Made by a program: the position numbers and the translations under genes | The notes under the pieces: generated by a model | Database searches by the model: none | Seen by the model: only the letters and a program-made list of their open reading frames with translations | Told to the model about the DNA's origin: nothing | DNA from: Notamacropus eugenii | Lineage: Eukaryota > Chordata > Mammalia > Diprotodontia > Macropodidae | Assembly (NCBI RefSeq): GCF_028372415.1 | Contig: NC_092872.1 | Coordinates: 10,298,001 to 10,362,000 of the forward strand | Length of the DNA: 64,000 nucleotides | Direction of reading: 5' to 3' | Part shown: piece after piece, positions 1 to 11,250 of the stretch | How positions within the stretch are numbered: position 1 is the first letter of the stretch | Layout of the letters: the number at the start of each line of letters is the position of its first letter

Positions 1-264
1 TCCCACTGCCTCTCCCTTAAATGACCTTGAATTAACTTTATTTATTTTTATTTAATAGGAATAACCATGAAGTCCTATATTTGATTTCAATAAATCAATT
101 TCATGAATATACAACAGGGGAAATAGCAGTTCTTATGAAAAAGCCTTGACTTTTAAGCCTACTGTAAACTCAAGGTAGGCCAGTCATGTGACATGACTGT
201 CTGAAAAGCTCATGAGATCTTAGACTGAGATTATCAGGAGAGGTGGAACTTCTAGAATGAGGGA

Positions 265-480
265 GGTGACAAACCTACACTTCTCTGTCCAAATATACAC
301 GTGGAATGTTGTGTTCAGCTCTGGGTACCATATTTTAGGAAAGACTTTGACAAACTAGAGAACATTCAGAGGAAGACCAGGATGATGAGAGGATTGCAGA
401 CTAAGTTGAAAGAGCATGGGTTGAAGAAACTGGAGTTGGTTTGTCTAGTGGAAAAAAGACTTGGGAATTTGTGACATGAA
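265..480 (+). repeat. CR1/L3-type LINE 3' fragment
   Basis: The stretch carries the signature of a CR1/L3 LINE 3' region: 'gtgttcagctctgg', then 'gactttgacaaactagag', then 'ttcagaggaag'. The same motif order is seen in the better preserved copies near 29.75 and 57.5 kb. No reading frame survives. Bases 1-264 before it show nothing I can assign. Confidence 0.6.
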
Positions 481-737
481 GTTAGAAAGTGATGTTGGAG
501 CTGGGTGGCATGAGATTTGAGTTGAGCTTGGAAGAATGGGTATAGTTTGATGAAATAAAGTGTTGGACAGTGGCATTGGGATCATTCCTTGTGGGACAGC
601 ATGAGTAGACCTAGAGTAGGAGGGAGTGTAGAGACTAGCCTGATTTAGAGGGCTATTGGGAATTGGGGAAGAGGGAGAGAGAAAATTATATAGGTAGGGA
701 ACCAACTGTGTCATATTCTGAGTTCTATAATGTTGCA

Positions 738-945
738 GAGGAAAGAACACCCAGTTTGAAGTCAAATGACTTGGATTCAATCCTGATTCACCTATTAACT
801 CAGCATGTAAGTTCGAGTAGTCATTTTCCGCCTTCCATTCCCCATCCCTGCCTTGGTTTCCTTATCTGTTGAACTAAATGATATTTAATGTCCCTTCCAG
901 CTCTTATATTCTGTGCTTTATGCCTTATGGTCCCTGCCAGCTTGG
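738..945 (+). repeat. MIR-type SINE, sense
   Basis: MIR-like order: 'agtcaaatgacttggattcaa', a degraded 'cttactcagc' core, 'ttggtttccttatctgtt', and the tail 'cccttccagctcttatattctg'. Old and diverged. An overlapping 69-codon ORF is only the SINE read through. Confidence 0.65.
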
Positions 946-1299
946 ACATCCTATAGTCTAAGGTACTTACTAGCTCTAAGATTCCAACCTAATGAAGTTT
1001 CAGTTTCTGAGAGGAGTTGGAAAGCATCATTGCAAGTCCTGCTTCTGCCTTGATTATCCTTCTCTCTAACACAATGAAATAACTTTTTAAGATAATGATG
1101 ATGGAGCCCTGACTGCCAGCATGCTGCCAGCAAAGTAAAAGATGTGGGTAGGGATATTAGAGATCAGTTGCTTTGCATACCTCAAGATGATGTAAGAACG
1201 TGGAATACAGTGTAGAAGGTGAAGCCCATGGGGGATTTTTGAGTCTTACTGAAGCTGAATTTAGAGAAGCTTAGGTAACTAGTTTATACCTTCACACTG
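946..1299. other. Unassigned stretch
   Basis: No gene, RNA or recognisable repeat is visible. The beginning shares the 'ttctatgttcta' flavour of the MIR tail beside it. The 60-codon minus ORF here has no family resemblance. Confidence 0.4.
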
Positions 1300-1620
1300 C
1301 CCTCTAATGGTGACTCGTGTTCTGTGTTCTCAAGCTCTTCCCCAACTTTATTATTCTATGTTCTGAGCTCCTCAGTTCCTTGCAGCTCTGATATTTGATG
1401 TCTAAGTTCCCTTTCCTATCAGGCACTCTGTATTACATGTTCTAAGCTTTTTTCCCACATCTCATATCCTATGTTCTGAGACCCTTCCTTTAACATTTTG
1501 TGTTCTGTATTCTAAAGTATTTTCCAGCCTTGACATCTCAGACTCAAAGGTCTCTTTCAGCTTTAAATATCAAAAGTTGTGGTTCATTATTATACTTATG
1601 CTTCCTAATTCACAGCCCAT
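1300..1620 (+). repeat. Degenerate array of MIR-tail-like units
   Basis: The pattern 'cagctctgatatttgatgt / ctaagttccctttcc' recurs about six times with heavy divergence: 'ttattctatgttctgagctc', 'attacatgttctaagc', 'atcctatgttctgagac', 'ttgtgttctgtattctaaag', 'cttgacatctcagac'. Each unit resembles the 3' tail of the neighbouring MIR ('ccttccagctctnatattctg'). I infer a tail that expanded in tandem and then decayed. Confidence 0.5.
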
Positions 1621-2089
1621 TTTCCTTTCAGGTCAGTGAGTCACAGCTCAGTCACCCCATAGCTGAGGTCACCGTTGTGACAGAGTAGAAAGGTAGAGGT
1701 AGAGGGATCATCCGGTGGCAAACTGTTAGCCTACAGGGAGAGTGACACATTTGGCATCTCTTGTTCCCTCCCTGGAAAACTGGGCTCAGCACTCTGTGGA
1801 GAGAAAGGGGGAAATGTGTGAAATGAATCTGTCTGGGACTTCAGTCTCCTACAAGCAATCTCAAGCAAACCACCAAGAACTGAATTCCTCAGCTTGGAGT
1901 GACATGATAGTTAAAGAGACAGTGCAAAAACTTTGCCCAGATACCTCTCTTGATCAAAACATTTTAGGGGACCTTCCATCTTTTCAGCCTGTCATTCAAG
2001 GCCTACCCCCTAATCTGGCTCTAACTGACATTTCCCATATTATTTCCTATTCTTACTCTCCCTAAATTCTGTCCAAACAAGATAGATTT
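1621..2089. other. Unassigned stretch, possibly single-copy
   Basis: No repeat recognised. A 107-codon plus ORF (1742-2065) runs through it, but I see no domain, signal peptide or splice context, and its composition is ordinary. I do not call it a gene. Confidence 0.35.
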
Positions 2090-2305
2090 CTGTTCCTCCA
2101 ACATAGCACTTACATGTACTTTGCTTGTCATGTTCTCCCACCTGGAGTGCCTGACTCGCCCATTTTAAAATCTTCTCATTCTTTCAGAATTAAGCTCAGT
2201 GTCTCTTTCATGAGGGAGCCTTCCATGATCCCCTTCCCATTTTTAAATTGTCTTTCCCTCCTCTGCACCCACATTCCTGGTACCTCTCTTATGGTACTTT
2301 TCTAG
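2090..2305 (+). repeat. L2-type LINE 3' end, sense
   Basis: Reads like a therian L2 3' end: 'cacttacatgtactttgct', 'tcttctcattctttcagaa', 'ttaagctcagtgtctc', 'gagggagccttccatgat', 'ttgtctttccctcctctgc'. Similar text recurs near 26.65, 39.0 and 56.55 kb. Confidence 0.5.
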
Positions 2306-2309
2306 GGGT

Positions 2310-2535
2310 ATTCTGGTAAATGTTTAATGAAAGGATGTCAAAAAATGTATGCATGATACACTTTTACGTTAAATCCACATTAATAAGATTTTCTCTTAAA
2401 CTTTCAATGACAAAATAAACTAAGCCCTGACTTTTAGTGTTTGCTAATTTCTGAGATGTAAAGGCTCAAACTGAAACTTTAACAATTACCTCTTGGGAGC
2501 TGGTAGCAGCTGACCCCAGCATAGCCTACTTTGTG
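2310..2535. repeat. Ancient unclassified repeat, copy 1
   Basis: Matches the stretch at 22935-23107 in order: 'aaatgttta', then 'caataaactaa', then 'agtgtttgctaatttc' and 'gtaaaggctca'. It then runs on into 'aattacctct...agctggcagc'. I cannot name the family. Confidence 0.5.
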
Positions 2536-3056
2536 TTGACTTGAAGCAATTTTCATGATCACCCTATGAAACTAAGAGTTCCTTGAGCTCAGGAACTATG
2601 ACTTATTAATTTCTATTTGTCCTTAGCCCCAAGCTAAGAGAGCCATCTACAATTAATTATTTTTTAAATTAAATGAACCAAAGAAGGTTCTTAAGCAAAA
2701 GAGTGACATGAAGAAGGTGGGGCTTTAAGAAGATTAATATCATCTCCTCCAAGAAGTCATCCTTCATCTCTCAGGTAAGAATGACATTCTCTCATGAGTG
2801 TTTGCTGACTAAAGGAATGAAGTGAAGAGTATTTGTTAGTGTTTATTAACAACTGCTTTGGGGAAAAGAAGCAAAGGAGGGCGGTATGATGGAGTGGTTA
2901 ACCCTATCATGACTAACCCCAGATCCTTTTTAACCTCTTTAAAAATAGCAACATATGTGTCATATAGGGAAAAAAACCAATGATAAGAAAAAAGTCATTA
3001 CAAGGAAAATCACTTCAAAGGAAGAGGAAAAGAAAGAGCAAGAGAGAGACAGAGAA

Positions 3057-3098
<42 letters not shown>

Positions 3099-3559
3099 TC
3101 CGATCAATACAATATGTAAATATCATAGGGAAAAGAAAATGAGAGAAAACCAGAAGGAAAAATAATGTAACAATAAAGCAAGAAAACTGGACAGACTTCA
3201 AGACTCTTCAAAGTGTCCAACAAGTTCAAAAGAGAAATAAAAAGATCTGGCATCAATAAAGATGTAATTAGAATCAAAGAAGGAAGAAAAAACTGAGTGT
3301 GAGATGAAAGCTTGGAACATTTCGTAAAGTATGTCAACAAGATGATGGGTTCTCTTTGAAACAGAGTAATCCAAATTGAAAACAAAAGAAGAGGAAGAAT
3401 AGACTTGTGCTGGAACCCGCTCCTACCAGATCCTGAGAGGTGATCATTAAAATTTCAAAAATCAAAATGAAAAATCAGACCTACTAGAAGAAAAATTGAG
3501 GTATCTTCAAATGAAGGCAATGGGACTAATGTATACAACAGTAAAAAACAATAAAACCC
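2536..3559. other. Unassigned AT-rich stretch around a GA repeat
   Basis: Apart from the GA microsatellite at 3036-3098, no gene or clear repeat is visible. The A-rich part after 3100 has the composition of old L1 sequence, but no motif supports that. Confidence 0.3.
3036..3098. repeat. (GA)n microsatellite
   Basis: An interrupted run of GA dinucleotides. ORFs on both strands here (RERERE / SLSLSL) are products of the repeat. Confidence 0.95.
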
Positions 3560-3897
3560 TGAGAATTATTGTTTTTAAAATTTATTTTTTGAAAAATTAA
3601 TTCATTTTCAGTTTTCTACAATTACTTCTATAAATCTTAGGTTTTCTCCCCTCCCTCCCTACTCACTCCCCTCTCCTTCCCCAAGACAGTGTGCAATCTT
3701 ATATGGGTTCTACATATACATTCTTACTAAATATATTTTCACCTTAGTCATGTTCCATGGAAGAATTAAAATGAATGGGAGAAACAAAGAAAAAAACTAA
3801 ACCAAAACAAAACGTAACATAAAAGAAAATAGTCTTCTTCATTCTGCGATCCAATTCCATATTTCTTTCTCTGGATGTGGAAGGCATTTTGCCTCAT
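3560..3897 (-). mobile_element. Minus-strand L1, 3' UTR segment (host L1, part 1)
   Basis: On the minus strand this is the L1 3' UTR running into an A-rich end at about 3560. Plus-strand marks are 'cattttcagttttctac', 'caatcttatatgggttcta' and 'ctttctctggatgtgg'. It continues across the HAL1-A insertion at 6416. The join is supported by the short duplication at 3898-3908 and 6406-6415. Confidence 0.75.
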
Positions 3898-3908
3898 GTC
3901 CATTAGGG

Positions 3909-6405
3909 GGGTGGAGCCAAGATGGCGGAGTAACAGAATTCTCTTTCTAGAGCACTGCCCCCAAGCCCAGCCAAATACCTGTAAAAAATGGCTCTAAATA
4001 AATTCTACAGAACCCATAGAATGCTGGAGTGGAGCAAATCTCCAGTCCAAGACAGCCTGGAAGGTCCCTGGAAAGTGTGTATAATGCCATGAAGGGGGCA
4101 AAGGCCAGTTCAGCATGGGCCATGCCAGCACAGACAGAACCTTAGCAGTCCTTGGGGAGACTGAATCTCTTACTCCTGTGGCAGTTTCCAGATTTCAGGA
4201 CCACAAAACTCCAAGGACAAATTGGAAGGTCAGTGGAAAAAGTCTGTGGGACCAGTGTGGGAGAGTAGAGTGGTCCAGCCCCAGCCTCAGGGTGGCAGAG
4301 GGGGAAGGGGGCAGAGGAACCTGCAGCAGCCACAGCAGCAGCAGGGGCACAGACAGTGACTGTTTCTGGAGCTCTAGGTCCACAGATCATGGGGGAATCG
4401 AGTGACTGACAGTATATCCCCACCCCCACTGGAAGCAGAGATCTACCTTGACAAAGAGCTCAAAAGTCAAGTAAATGGCTGGGGAAATGAGCAAAAACTG
4501 AAAAAAAAAAATCAGACTATAGAATCCTACTTTGGTGACAAGTAAGATCAAAACATGCAAACAGAAGACAACAAAGTCAAATCTCCTCCATCCAAAGCCT
4601 CCAAGAAAAATATAGTCTCAAGTCATGGAAGAGCTCAAAAAGGATTTTGAAAACCAAGTGAGAGAAGTAGATCAAAAATTGGAAAATGAGAATGATGCAA
4701 GGAAATCATGAAAAATAAGTCAGCTGCTTACTAAAGGAGACCCCAAAAATACTGAAGAAAATAACACCTTTAAAAATAGACTAATCCAAATGGAAAGAGA
4801 GATCCAAAAAGTCAACTAAGATAAGAATGCCCTAAAAAGCAGAATTAGCCAGATGGAAAAGGAGGTCTAAAGGCTCACTGAAGAAAATAATTCCTTAAAG
4901 ATTAGAATGAAACAGATGGAAGCTACCGACTTTATGAAAAATCAAGAAAAAATAAAACCAAAGGAATGAAAAAAGAGCAAACAATATGAAATATCTCATT
5001 GGAAAAGATAACTAGAACCAGAAATTAAAATAAATATTGAAAGAATCCATCGATCGACTCCTGAAACAGACCCAAAAAGGAAAACTCCTAGGAATATCGT
5101 AGCCAAATTCCAGAGCTCCCAGGTCAAGAAGAAAATATTGCAAGCCACTAGAAAGAAATAATTCAAGTGTTGTGGAAATACAATCAGGATAACATAAGAT
5201 CTAGCAACTTCAACATTAAGGGATCAAGGGACTTGGAACATGATATTCCAGAAGTCAAAGGAACTAGGATTAAAACCAAGAATCACCTACCCAGAAAAAC
5301 TGAGTATAATACTTCAGCAGAAAAAATGGTCATTCAATGATATAGAGGACTTTCAAGCATTCATGATGAAAAGATCAGAACTGAATAGAAAATTTGATTT
5401 TCAAACATAAGAATCAAGAGAAGCATGAAAAAATAAACATGAAAGAGAAGTCATAAGGGACTTACTAAAGTTGATCTGTTTACATTCCTACATGGAAAGA
5501 TAATATTTATAACTCTTGAGACTTTTCTCAGTATTTGGGTAGTTGGAAGGTTAATATACATATAGACAGAGAGCACAGGGTGAGTTGACTAGGAAAGGAT
5601 GATACCTAAAAAAATAAAATTAAGGGGTGAGAGAGGAATATATTGGGAGGAGAAAGGGAAAAGTCGAATGGGGCAAATTATCTTTCATAAAAGAGGCAAG
5701 TAAAAGCTTTTTCAATGGAGGGGAAAAGGTGGGAGGTGAGAGGGAAAAAGTGAAGCTTATTCTCATCATATTTGGCTTGAGGGAATAGCATGCATATTCA
5801 ATTTGCTATAAAACTCTATCTTACACTACAAGAAAGTAGGGGAGAAGGGGGTAAGCAGGGAGTGGGAGGATAATAGAATGGAGGGAAAATGGGAGGAGGG
5901 CATAATTGGAAGTAAATAATTTTGAGGAGAGACAGGGTCAAAAGAGAAAACAGAATAAATGGTGGGCAGGATAGGATGGAGGGAAACATAGTTAGTCTTC
6001 CCCAGTATGACTTTTATGGAAGTCTTTGGCATAACTGCACATGTATAACATATATCAAATTGCTTACCTTCTCAGTGGGGATGGGTGGGGAGGGAGGAAG
6101 GGAAAGAAGTTGGAACTCAAAGTTTTAAAAACTAATGTTAAAAATTGTTTTTACATGCAGCTGGGAAATAAGAAATACAGGCAATGGGGTAGAGAAATCT
6201 ATCTTGTCCTCCAAGAAAATAGAGGGGATGGGGTTAAGAGAAGGGAGGGGTGTGATAGAAGGGAGGGCAGATTTGGGGAAAGAGTAATCAGAATGCACAC
6301 TGTCTTAGGGTAGGAGAGAGAGATGGGGAGAAAATTTGGAACTCAAACTCTTGTGGAAATGAATGTTGAAAGCTAAAAATGAATAAATAGAATTTTTAAA
6401 AAAGA
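3909..6405 (+). mobile_element. HAL1-like element A (ORF2-less L1 derivative), older copy
   Basis: It begins with the L1 start motif 'gtggagccaagatggcgg', followed by a 5' UTR, a degenerate ORF1 (about 4630-5410) and about 1 kb of G/A-rich sequence. It ends 'tggaaatgaatgttgaaag' plus an A-rich tail. No ORF2 lies between ORF1 and the tail. Flanks 'gtccattagg' (3898) and 'gtccattggg' (6406) form an imperfect 10-bp target duplication, so this is a complete insertion rather than a 5'-truncated L1. Its 5' UTR differs from copies B and C, and its decay makes it the oldest of the three. Half-L1 elements with only ORF1 are known in mammals; assigning this copy to that class is inference from structure. 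Confidence 0.75.
4630..5410 (+). pseudogene. L1 ORF1 remnant in HAL1-A
   Basis: The translation is broken by several stops but keeps ORF1 landmarks: 'EELKKDFENQVREVDQKLEN', then coiled-coil repeats, then the C-terminal 'TPRNIVAKFQSSQVK' and 'TLRDQGTWNMIF'. At two sites where copies B and C have stops (after REV-K and after LR-D), this copy has glutamine codons. No functional protein is possible. Confidence 0.75.
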
Positions 6406-6415
6406 GTCCATTGGG

Positions 6416-9400
6416 AATTTTTCAGTCCTTGCATTGCTGTGAAGGGCCAAGTCTACTAGAAAAATTCCTCACACACTGTGATTGTTACTGTGTACGGAGT
6501 TCTCCTGGTTCTGCTCTTTTCACTCAGCATCAGTTCATATAAGTCCTTCCAGGCCTCTCTGAAGTCTTCCTGTTCATCGTTTCTTATAGTACAATAGTAT
6601 TCCATTACATTCATGTACCACAACTTGTTCAGCCATTACTCAATTGATAGGCATTCCCTCAATTTCAAGTTCTTGGCCACCACAAAGAGAGCTGCTATAA
6701 ATATTTTTGTACATGTGGTACCCTTTCCCATTTTTGTGATCTCTTTGGGATATAGTCCTAGAAGTGATATTGCTGGGTCAAAGGGTATGCACATTTTTGT
6801 AGCCCTTTGGGAATACTTCCAAATTGCTCTCCAGAATGGTTGGATCAACTCACAGCTCCACCAACAATGAATTAGTGTTCCAACTCTCCCACATCTTCTC
6901 CAACATTTATCATCTTCCTGTTTTGTCATGTTAGTCAATCTGATAAGTGTGATGTGGTACCTGAGAGTTGTTTTGATTTACATCTCTGTAATCAATAGTG
7001 ATTTAGAGCATTTTTTCATGTGACTACAGATAGCTTTAATTTCTTCCTCTGAAAACTACCTGTTCACATCCTTTGATCATTTGTTAATTGGGGAATGACT
7101 TGTATTCTTGTAATTTGACTCAGTTCTCTATATATTTTAGAGATGAGGCCTTTATCACAGACACTAGTTGCAAAAATTCTTTCTCAGTTTTCTACTTCCC
7201 TCCTAATCTTGGTTGCATTGGGCTTGTTTGTGCAAAAACTCTTCAATTTAATGTAATCAAAATTATTCATTTTGCACTTCATAATGTTCTCTATCTCTTG
7301 TTTGGTCAAAAATTTCTCCATTCTCCATAAATCTGAGAAATACACTATTCTTTGTTCCCCTAATTTGTTTATAGTGTCAATCTTTATACCTAGATCATGT
7401 ACCCATTTGGACTTTATTCTTGTGTATGGAATCAGGCATTGGTTTATGCTCAGTTTTCCCCAAACTATTACCCAGTTTTCCCAGCAGTTTTTGTCAAACA
7501 ATGAGTTCTTATCCCAGAAGTTTGGGTTCATGGGTTTATCAAACAGTAGATTGCTATATTAATTGACTACTGTGTCTTGGGTACGTAACCTATTCAACTG
7601 GCCTACCCCTATGCTTCTTAGCCAGTATCAAGTGGTTTTGGTAATTGATGCTTTATAATACAATTTGAGATCTAGTAGGGCTAGGCCACCTTCCCTAGCA
7701 TTTCTTTTCATTAGTTCCCTTGATATTCTGAAACTTTTGTTCTTCCAGATGAATTTTGTTATTTTTTTCTAGCTCTAGAAAATAATTATCTGGTAGTTTA
7801 ATTGGTATGGCACTGAATAAGTAAATTAATTTAGGTAGAATTACCATTTTTATTATATTACCTGAGTCTACCCATGAGCAACTGATGTTTTTCTACTTAC
7901 TTACATCTGCCTTTATCTATGTGAAAAGTGTTTTGTAATTGTGTTCATATAGTCCCTGTGTTTGTTTTGGCAGGTAGAGTCCCAGATATTTTATAGTGTC
8001 TACCATAGCTTTTAATGGAATTTCTCCCCCTATCTTTTCCTGTTGGGCTTTGTTAGTAATATACAGAAATGCAGATGATTTATGTGGGTTTACTTTGTAA
8101 CCTTCAACTTTGCCAAAGTTGTTTATTATTTCAAGTAGATTTTTATTTGATTCTCTGGGATTCTCTAAGAGTATCATCATATGATTTGCAAAGAATGATA
8201 ACTTAGTTTCTCCCTTGCCTATTCTAATTCTTTCAATTTCTTTTTCTTCTCTTATTGCTAAAGCTAACATTTCTAGTGCCATATTGAATAATAATGTGAT
8301 AATGGACATCCTTGTTTTACCCCTGATCTTATTGGAAATGCATCTAGCTTATCCCTATTACATATAATGCTTGTTGATGGTTTTAGGTGTATACTGCTTA
8401 TTATTTTATGGAAGGCCCCATTTGTTCCTATGCTCTGCAGTGTTTTCAATAGGAATGGGTGTTGTATTTTGTCAAAAGCTTTTTCTGCATATATTGAGAT
8501 GATCATATGTTTTCTGTTAGTTTTGTTGTTGATACGATCAATAATGCTAATAGTTTTCCTAATATTGAACCAGCCCTGCATTCCTGGCATAAATCCTACC
8601 TAATCATAATGTATCATTCTCATGATAAGTTGCTATATTCTTTTTGCCAAAATCTCCTTTAAAATTTTTGCATCTATAGTCATTAGAGAAACTGTTCTAT
8701 AATTTTCTTTCTACGTTTTGGCTCTTTCTGGTTTAGGTATCAGAACCATATTTGTATCATAAAAAGAATTTGGTAGGACTCCTTCTTGATTTTCCCAAAT
8801 AGTCTATATAGTATGGGAATTAACTGTTCTTTAAACGTTTGATAGAATTCACTTGTAAATCCATCTGGCCCTGAAGATTTTTTCCTAGGGAGTTCATTGA
8901 TGGCGTGTTCAATTTCTTTCTCTGAGACAGAGTTATTTAAGTGTTCAACTTCCTCTTCTGTTAACCTGGGCAATTTATATTTTTAAAAATATTCACTCAT
9001 CTCACTTAGATTGTCAAATTTATGGGCATACCAATGGGCAAAGTAATTTCTAATTATTGTTTTAATTTCCTCCTCATTGGGGGTGAATTAATCCTTTTCA
9101 TTTTTGATATTGGTAATTTGGCTTTCTTCTTTCTTTTTTAAAATCAAATTGACCAAAGGTTTATCAATTTTATTGGTTTTTCATAAAACCAACTCAGTTT
9201 TATTTATTAGTTCAACAGTTTCCTTCCTTTCAATTTTATTAATCTCTCGGTTTTCAGCATTTCTAATTTGGTATTTTCTTGGGGACTTTCAAGTTGTTAT
9301 TTTTCTAGCTGTTTTGGCTGCATGCTCAATTCATTGATCTCCTCTTTCTCTATTTTATTCATGTAGGGGTTCAATGATGTAAAACTTCCCCTAAGAACTG

Positions 9401-9904
9401 CTTTTGCAGTATCCCATAAGTTTTGGTAGGTTGTCTTATTATTGTCATTCTCTTGAATGAAGTTGTTGATTGTTTCTATGATTTGTTGTTTAACCCACTC
9501 ATTCTTTAGGATTAGATTATTTAGTTTCCAATTAATTTTGGGGCTATCTTTCCATGGCCTTTTATTAAATATAATTTTTGTTGCATTGTGATCTGAGAAG
9601 GATGCATTGACTATCTCTGCCTTTCTGCACTGGATTGTGAGGGTTTTGTGCCCTAATATTATGCTCAATTTTTGTATATGTGCCATGTACCACTGAGAAA
9701 AAGGTATATTTCTTTCTATTCCCATTCAATTTTCTCCAGAGATCTATCATACCTACCTTATCCAAAGTTTTATTCAACTCCTTAACTTCTTTCTTGCTTA
9801 TTTTGATGTTATATTTATCAAGTTCAGAGACAGGGAGGTTCAAGTCCCCCACTAGTATATTTTTGCTGTCTATTTGTTCCTGTAACTCCCTTAACTTCTC
9901 CTCT
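6416..9904 (-). mobile_element. Minus-strand L1, ORF2 segment (host L1, part 2)
   Basis: Read on the minus strand, this is L1 from the endonuclease C-terminal half (right) through reverse transcriptase and the Cys-rich C-terminus to the start of the 3' UTR (left). It is interrupted on the left by HAL1-A and on the right by HAL1-B. The original L1 runs over 3560-3897, 6416-9904 and 12690-14010. Confidence 0.85.
6636..9904 (-). pseudogene. L1 ORF2 remnant: endonuclease C-half, RT and C-terminus
   Basis: Landmarks from N to C terminus, minus strand: 'GDLNLPVSELDKYN' (endonuclease GDxN region), 'YTFFS', 'SDHNATK' (SDH motif), '[16 protein letters not shown]' (RT), '[13 protein letters not shown]', '[10 protein letters not shown]', 'FFANHMMILLENPRES', and the Cys-rich 'CWRRCG...LIHCWWSCELIQPFW'. 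In active L1 the RT motifs are DAEKAFD and FADD; here they read YAEKAFD and FANH, so catalytic aspartates are lost. Frameshifts and stops split it into several open pieces. It is dead, and much older than the HAL1-B insertion that cuts it. Confidence 0.85.
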
Positions 9905-9920
9905 AAGAATCTGGATGCTA
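9905..9920. repeat. Left target-site duplication of HAL1-B
   Basis: 'aagaatctggatgcta' here and 'aagaatgtggatgcta' at 12674-12689 differ by one base in 16. They flank HAL1-B exactly and rejoin the interrupted L1 ORF2. Confidence 0.9.
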
Positions 9921-10533
9921 GCGGGGAGGAGCCAAGATGACGGAGTAGAAAGATACACATATGCGAGCTCCGAACCCACAGCCTGTAAAATATCTGTAAA
10001 GAAGAACTCCCAACAAATTCTGGAGCAGCAGAAGCCACAGAACAACAGAGTGGAGGAGATTTCTGTTCCAGAGAGCGCTAAAAAACTGATCTGAAAGGTC
10101 CATCATGCACAGGACCCGGAGCCCAGCCCTGCCTTGGACACACGGCACCAAGAGGAGCAGATCTGAGCAGGCTTCAGGGATAGAACCTCCACCGGCAATG
10201 CAGGTCCCTCCACCCACAGGTGCCAAAGGTCAGTGAGAGGGTCTTTCCAGCTCTCCGAGAGGGGAGCAGGGTGTCTCCATAACTCAGGCCCCCTTGGGAG
10301 GCAGCAGCAGACAGGGGCTCCCAAAGCAGGCAGGAGCTTGGATCCATTGTTGAAGGTCTCCACATAAACCCCTTGAGGGAACTGAGCCCCGAGTGGCGGT
10401 CCTGCCCCTACCTGAGCACCTGAACTTAATCTCACACTGAACAACAGCCCTGCCCCTGCCGAAAGCCCTGAGTCTGGGAAGCAGCATTTGAATCTCAGAC
10501 ACCCAGCACTAGCTGGGAGGATCTGGAGGTGAG
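9921..10533 (+). promoter_or_regulatory. HAL1-B 5' UTR, presumed internal promoter
   Basis: A GC-richer leader between the element start and the first ORF1-like Met. L1 5' UTRs are known to hold internal RNA polymerase II promoters; activity of this copy is inferred only. The 157- to 63-codon minus ORFs here are shadows. Confidence 0.5.
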
Positions 10534-10806
10534 GTGGGTGTGGAGAAGACACTCAGAAGTCAAGTCACTGGCTGGGAAAATGCCCAGAAAAGGGGGAAAA
10601 AAAATAAGGCCATAGAAGGTGACTTTCAGGGTGAACAGATATCTCCTTCCATCCTTTCTGATGAGGAAGAACAATGCTTACCATCAGGGAAAAACAAAGA
10701 ATTCAAGGCTTCTGTATTCCAAACATCCAAAATAAATATTCAATGGGCTCAGGCCATGGAAGAACTCAAAAAGGATTTTGAAAATCAAGTTAGAGAGGTG
10801 AAGTAA
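10534..10806 (+). pseudogene. HAL1-B ORF1 N-terminal part, cut by a stop
   Basis: Ninety codons from 'MGVEKTLRSQVTGWENAQK' to 'ENQVREVK', then TAA. The downstream coiled-coil ORF is in the same frame. Copy C has the same stop at the same place; copy A has a glutamine codon one step on. The stop therefore seems inherited from the source element rather than acquired after insertion. Nothing in the sequence tells me whether this leader peptide is made. Confidence 0.7.
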
Positions 10807-10821
10807 AAACTGGGAAGAGAA

Positions 10822-11250
10822 ATGAGAGAGATGCAAGAAAAGCATGAAAAGCAGGTCAACAGCTTGCTAAAGGAGACCCAAAAAAATGCTGAAGAAAATA
10901 ACACCTTGAAAAATAGGCTAACTCAGTTGGCAAAAGAGGTTCAAAAAGCCAATGAGGAGAAGAATGCTTTCAAAAGCAGAATTAGCCAAATGCAAAAGGA
11001 GGTCCAAAAGCTCACTGAAGAAAATAGTTCTTTCAAAATTACAATGGAACAGATGGAGGCTAATGACTTTATGAGAAACCAAGAAATCACAAAACAAAAC
11101 CAAAAGAATGAAAAAATGGAAGATTATGTGAAATATCTCATTGGAAAAACAACTGACCTGGAGAATAGATCCAGGAGAGACAATTTAAAAATTATGGGAC
11201 TACCTGAAAGCCATGATCAAAAAAAAGAGCCTAGACATTATCTTTCATGA
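10822..11250 (+). pseudogene. HAL1-B ORF1 (coiled coil and start of RRM), frameshifted
   Basis: Starts 'MREMQEKHEKQVN' and runs through a long heptad coiled coil (residues about 1-115) into the RRM start 'DNLKIMGLPESHDQKK'. An A tract of eight bases at 11219-11226 (seven in copy C) shifts the frame; the ORF then ends after 'EPRHYLS'. Downstream bases still encode the shifted RRM and C-terminal domain ('FQVKEKILQAA'-like), so the break is recent. L1 ORF1p is a trimeric RNA-binding chaperone; this copy cannot make a complete one. Confidence 0.8.
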
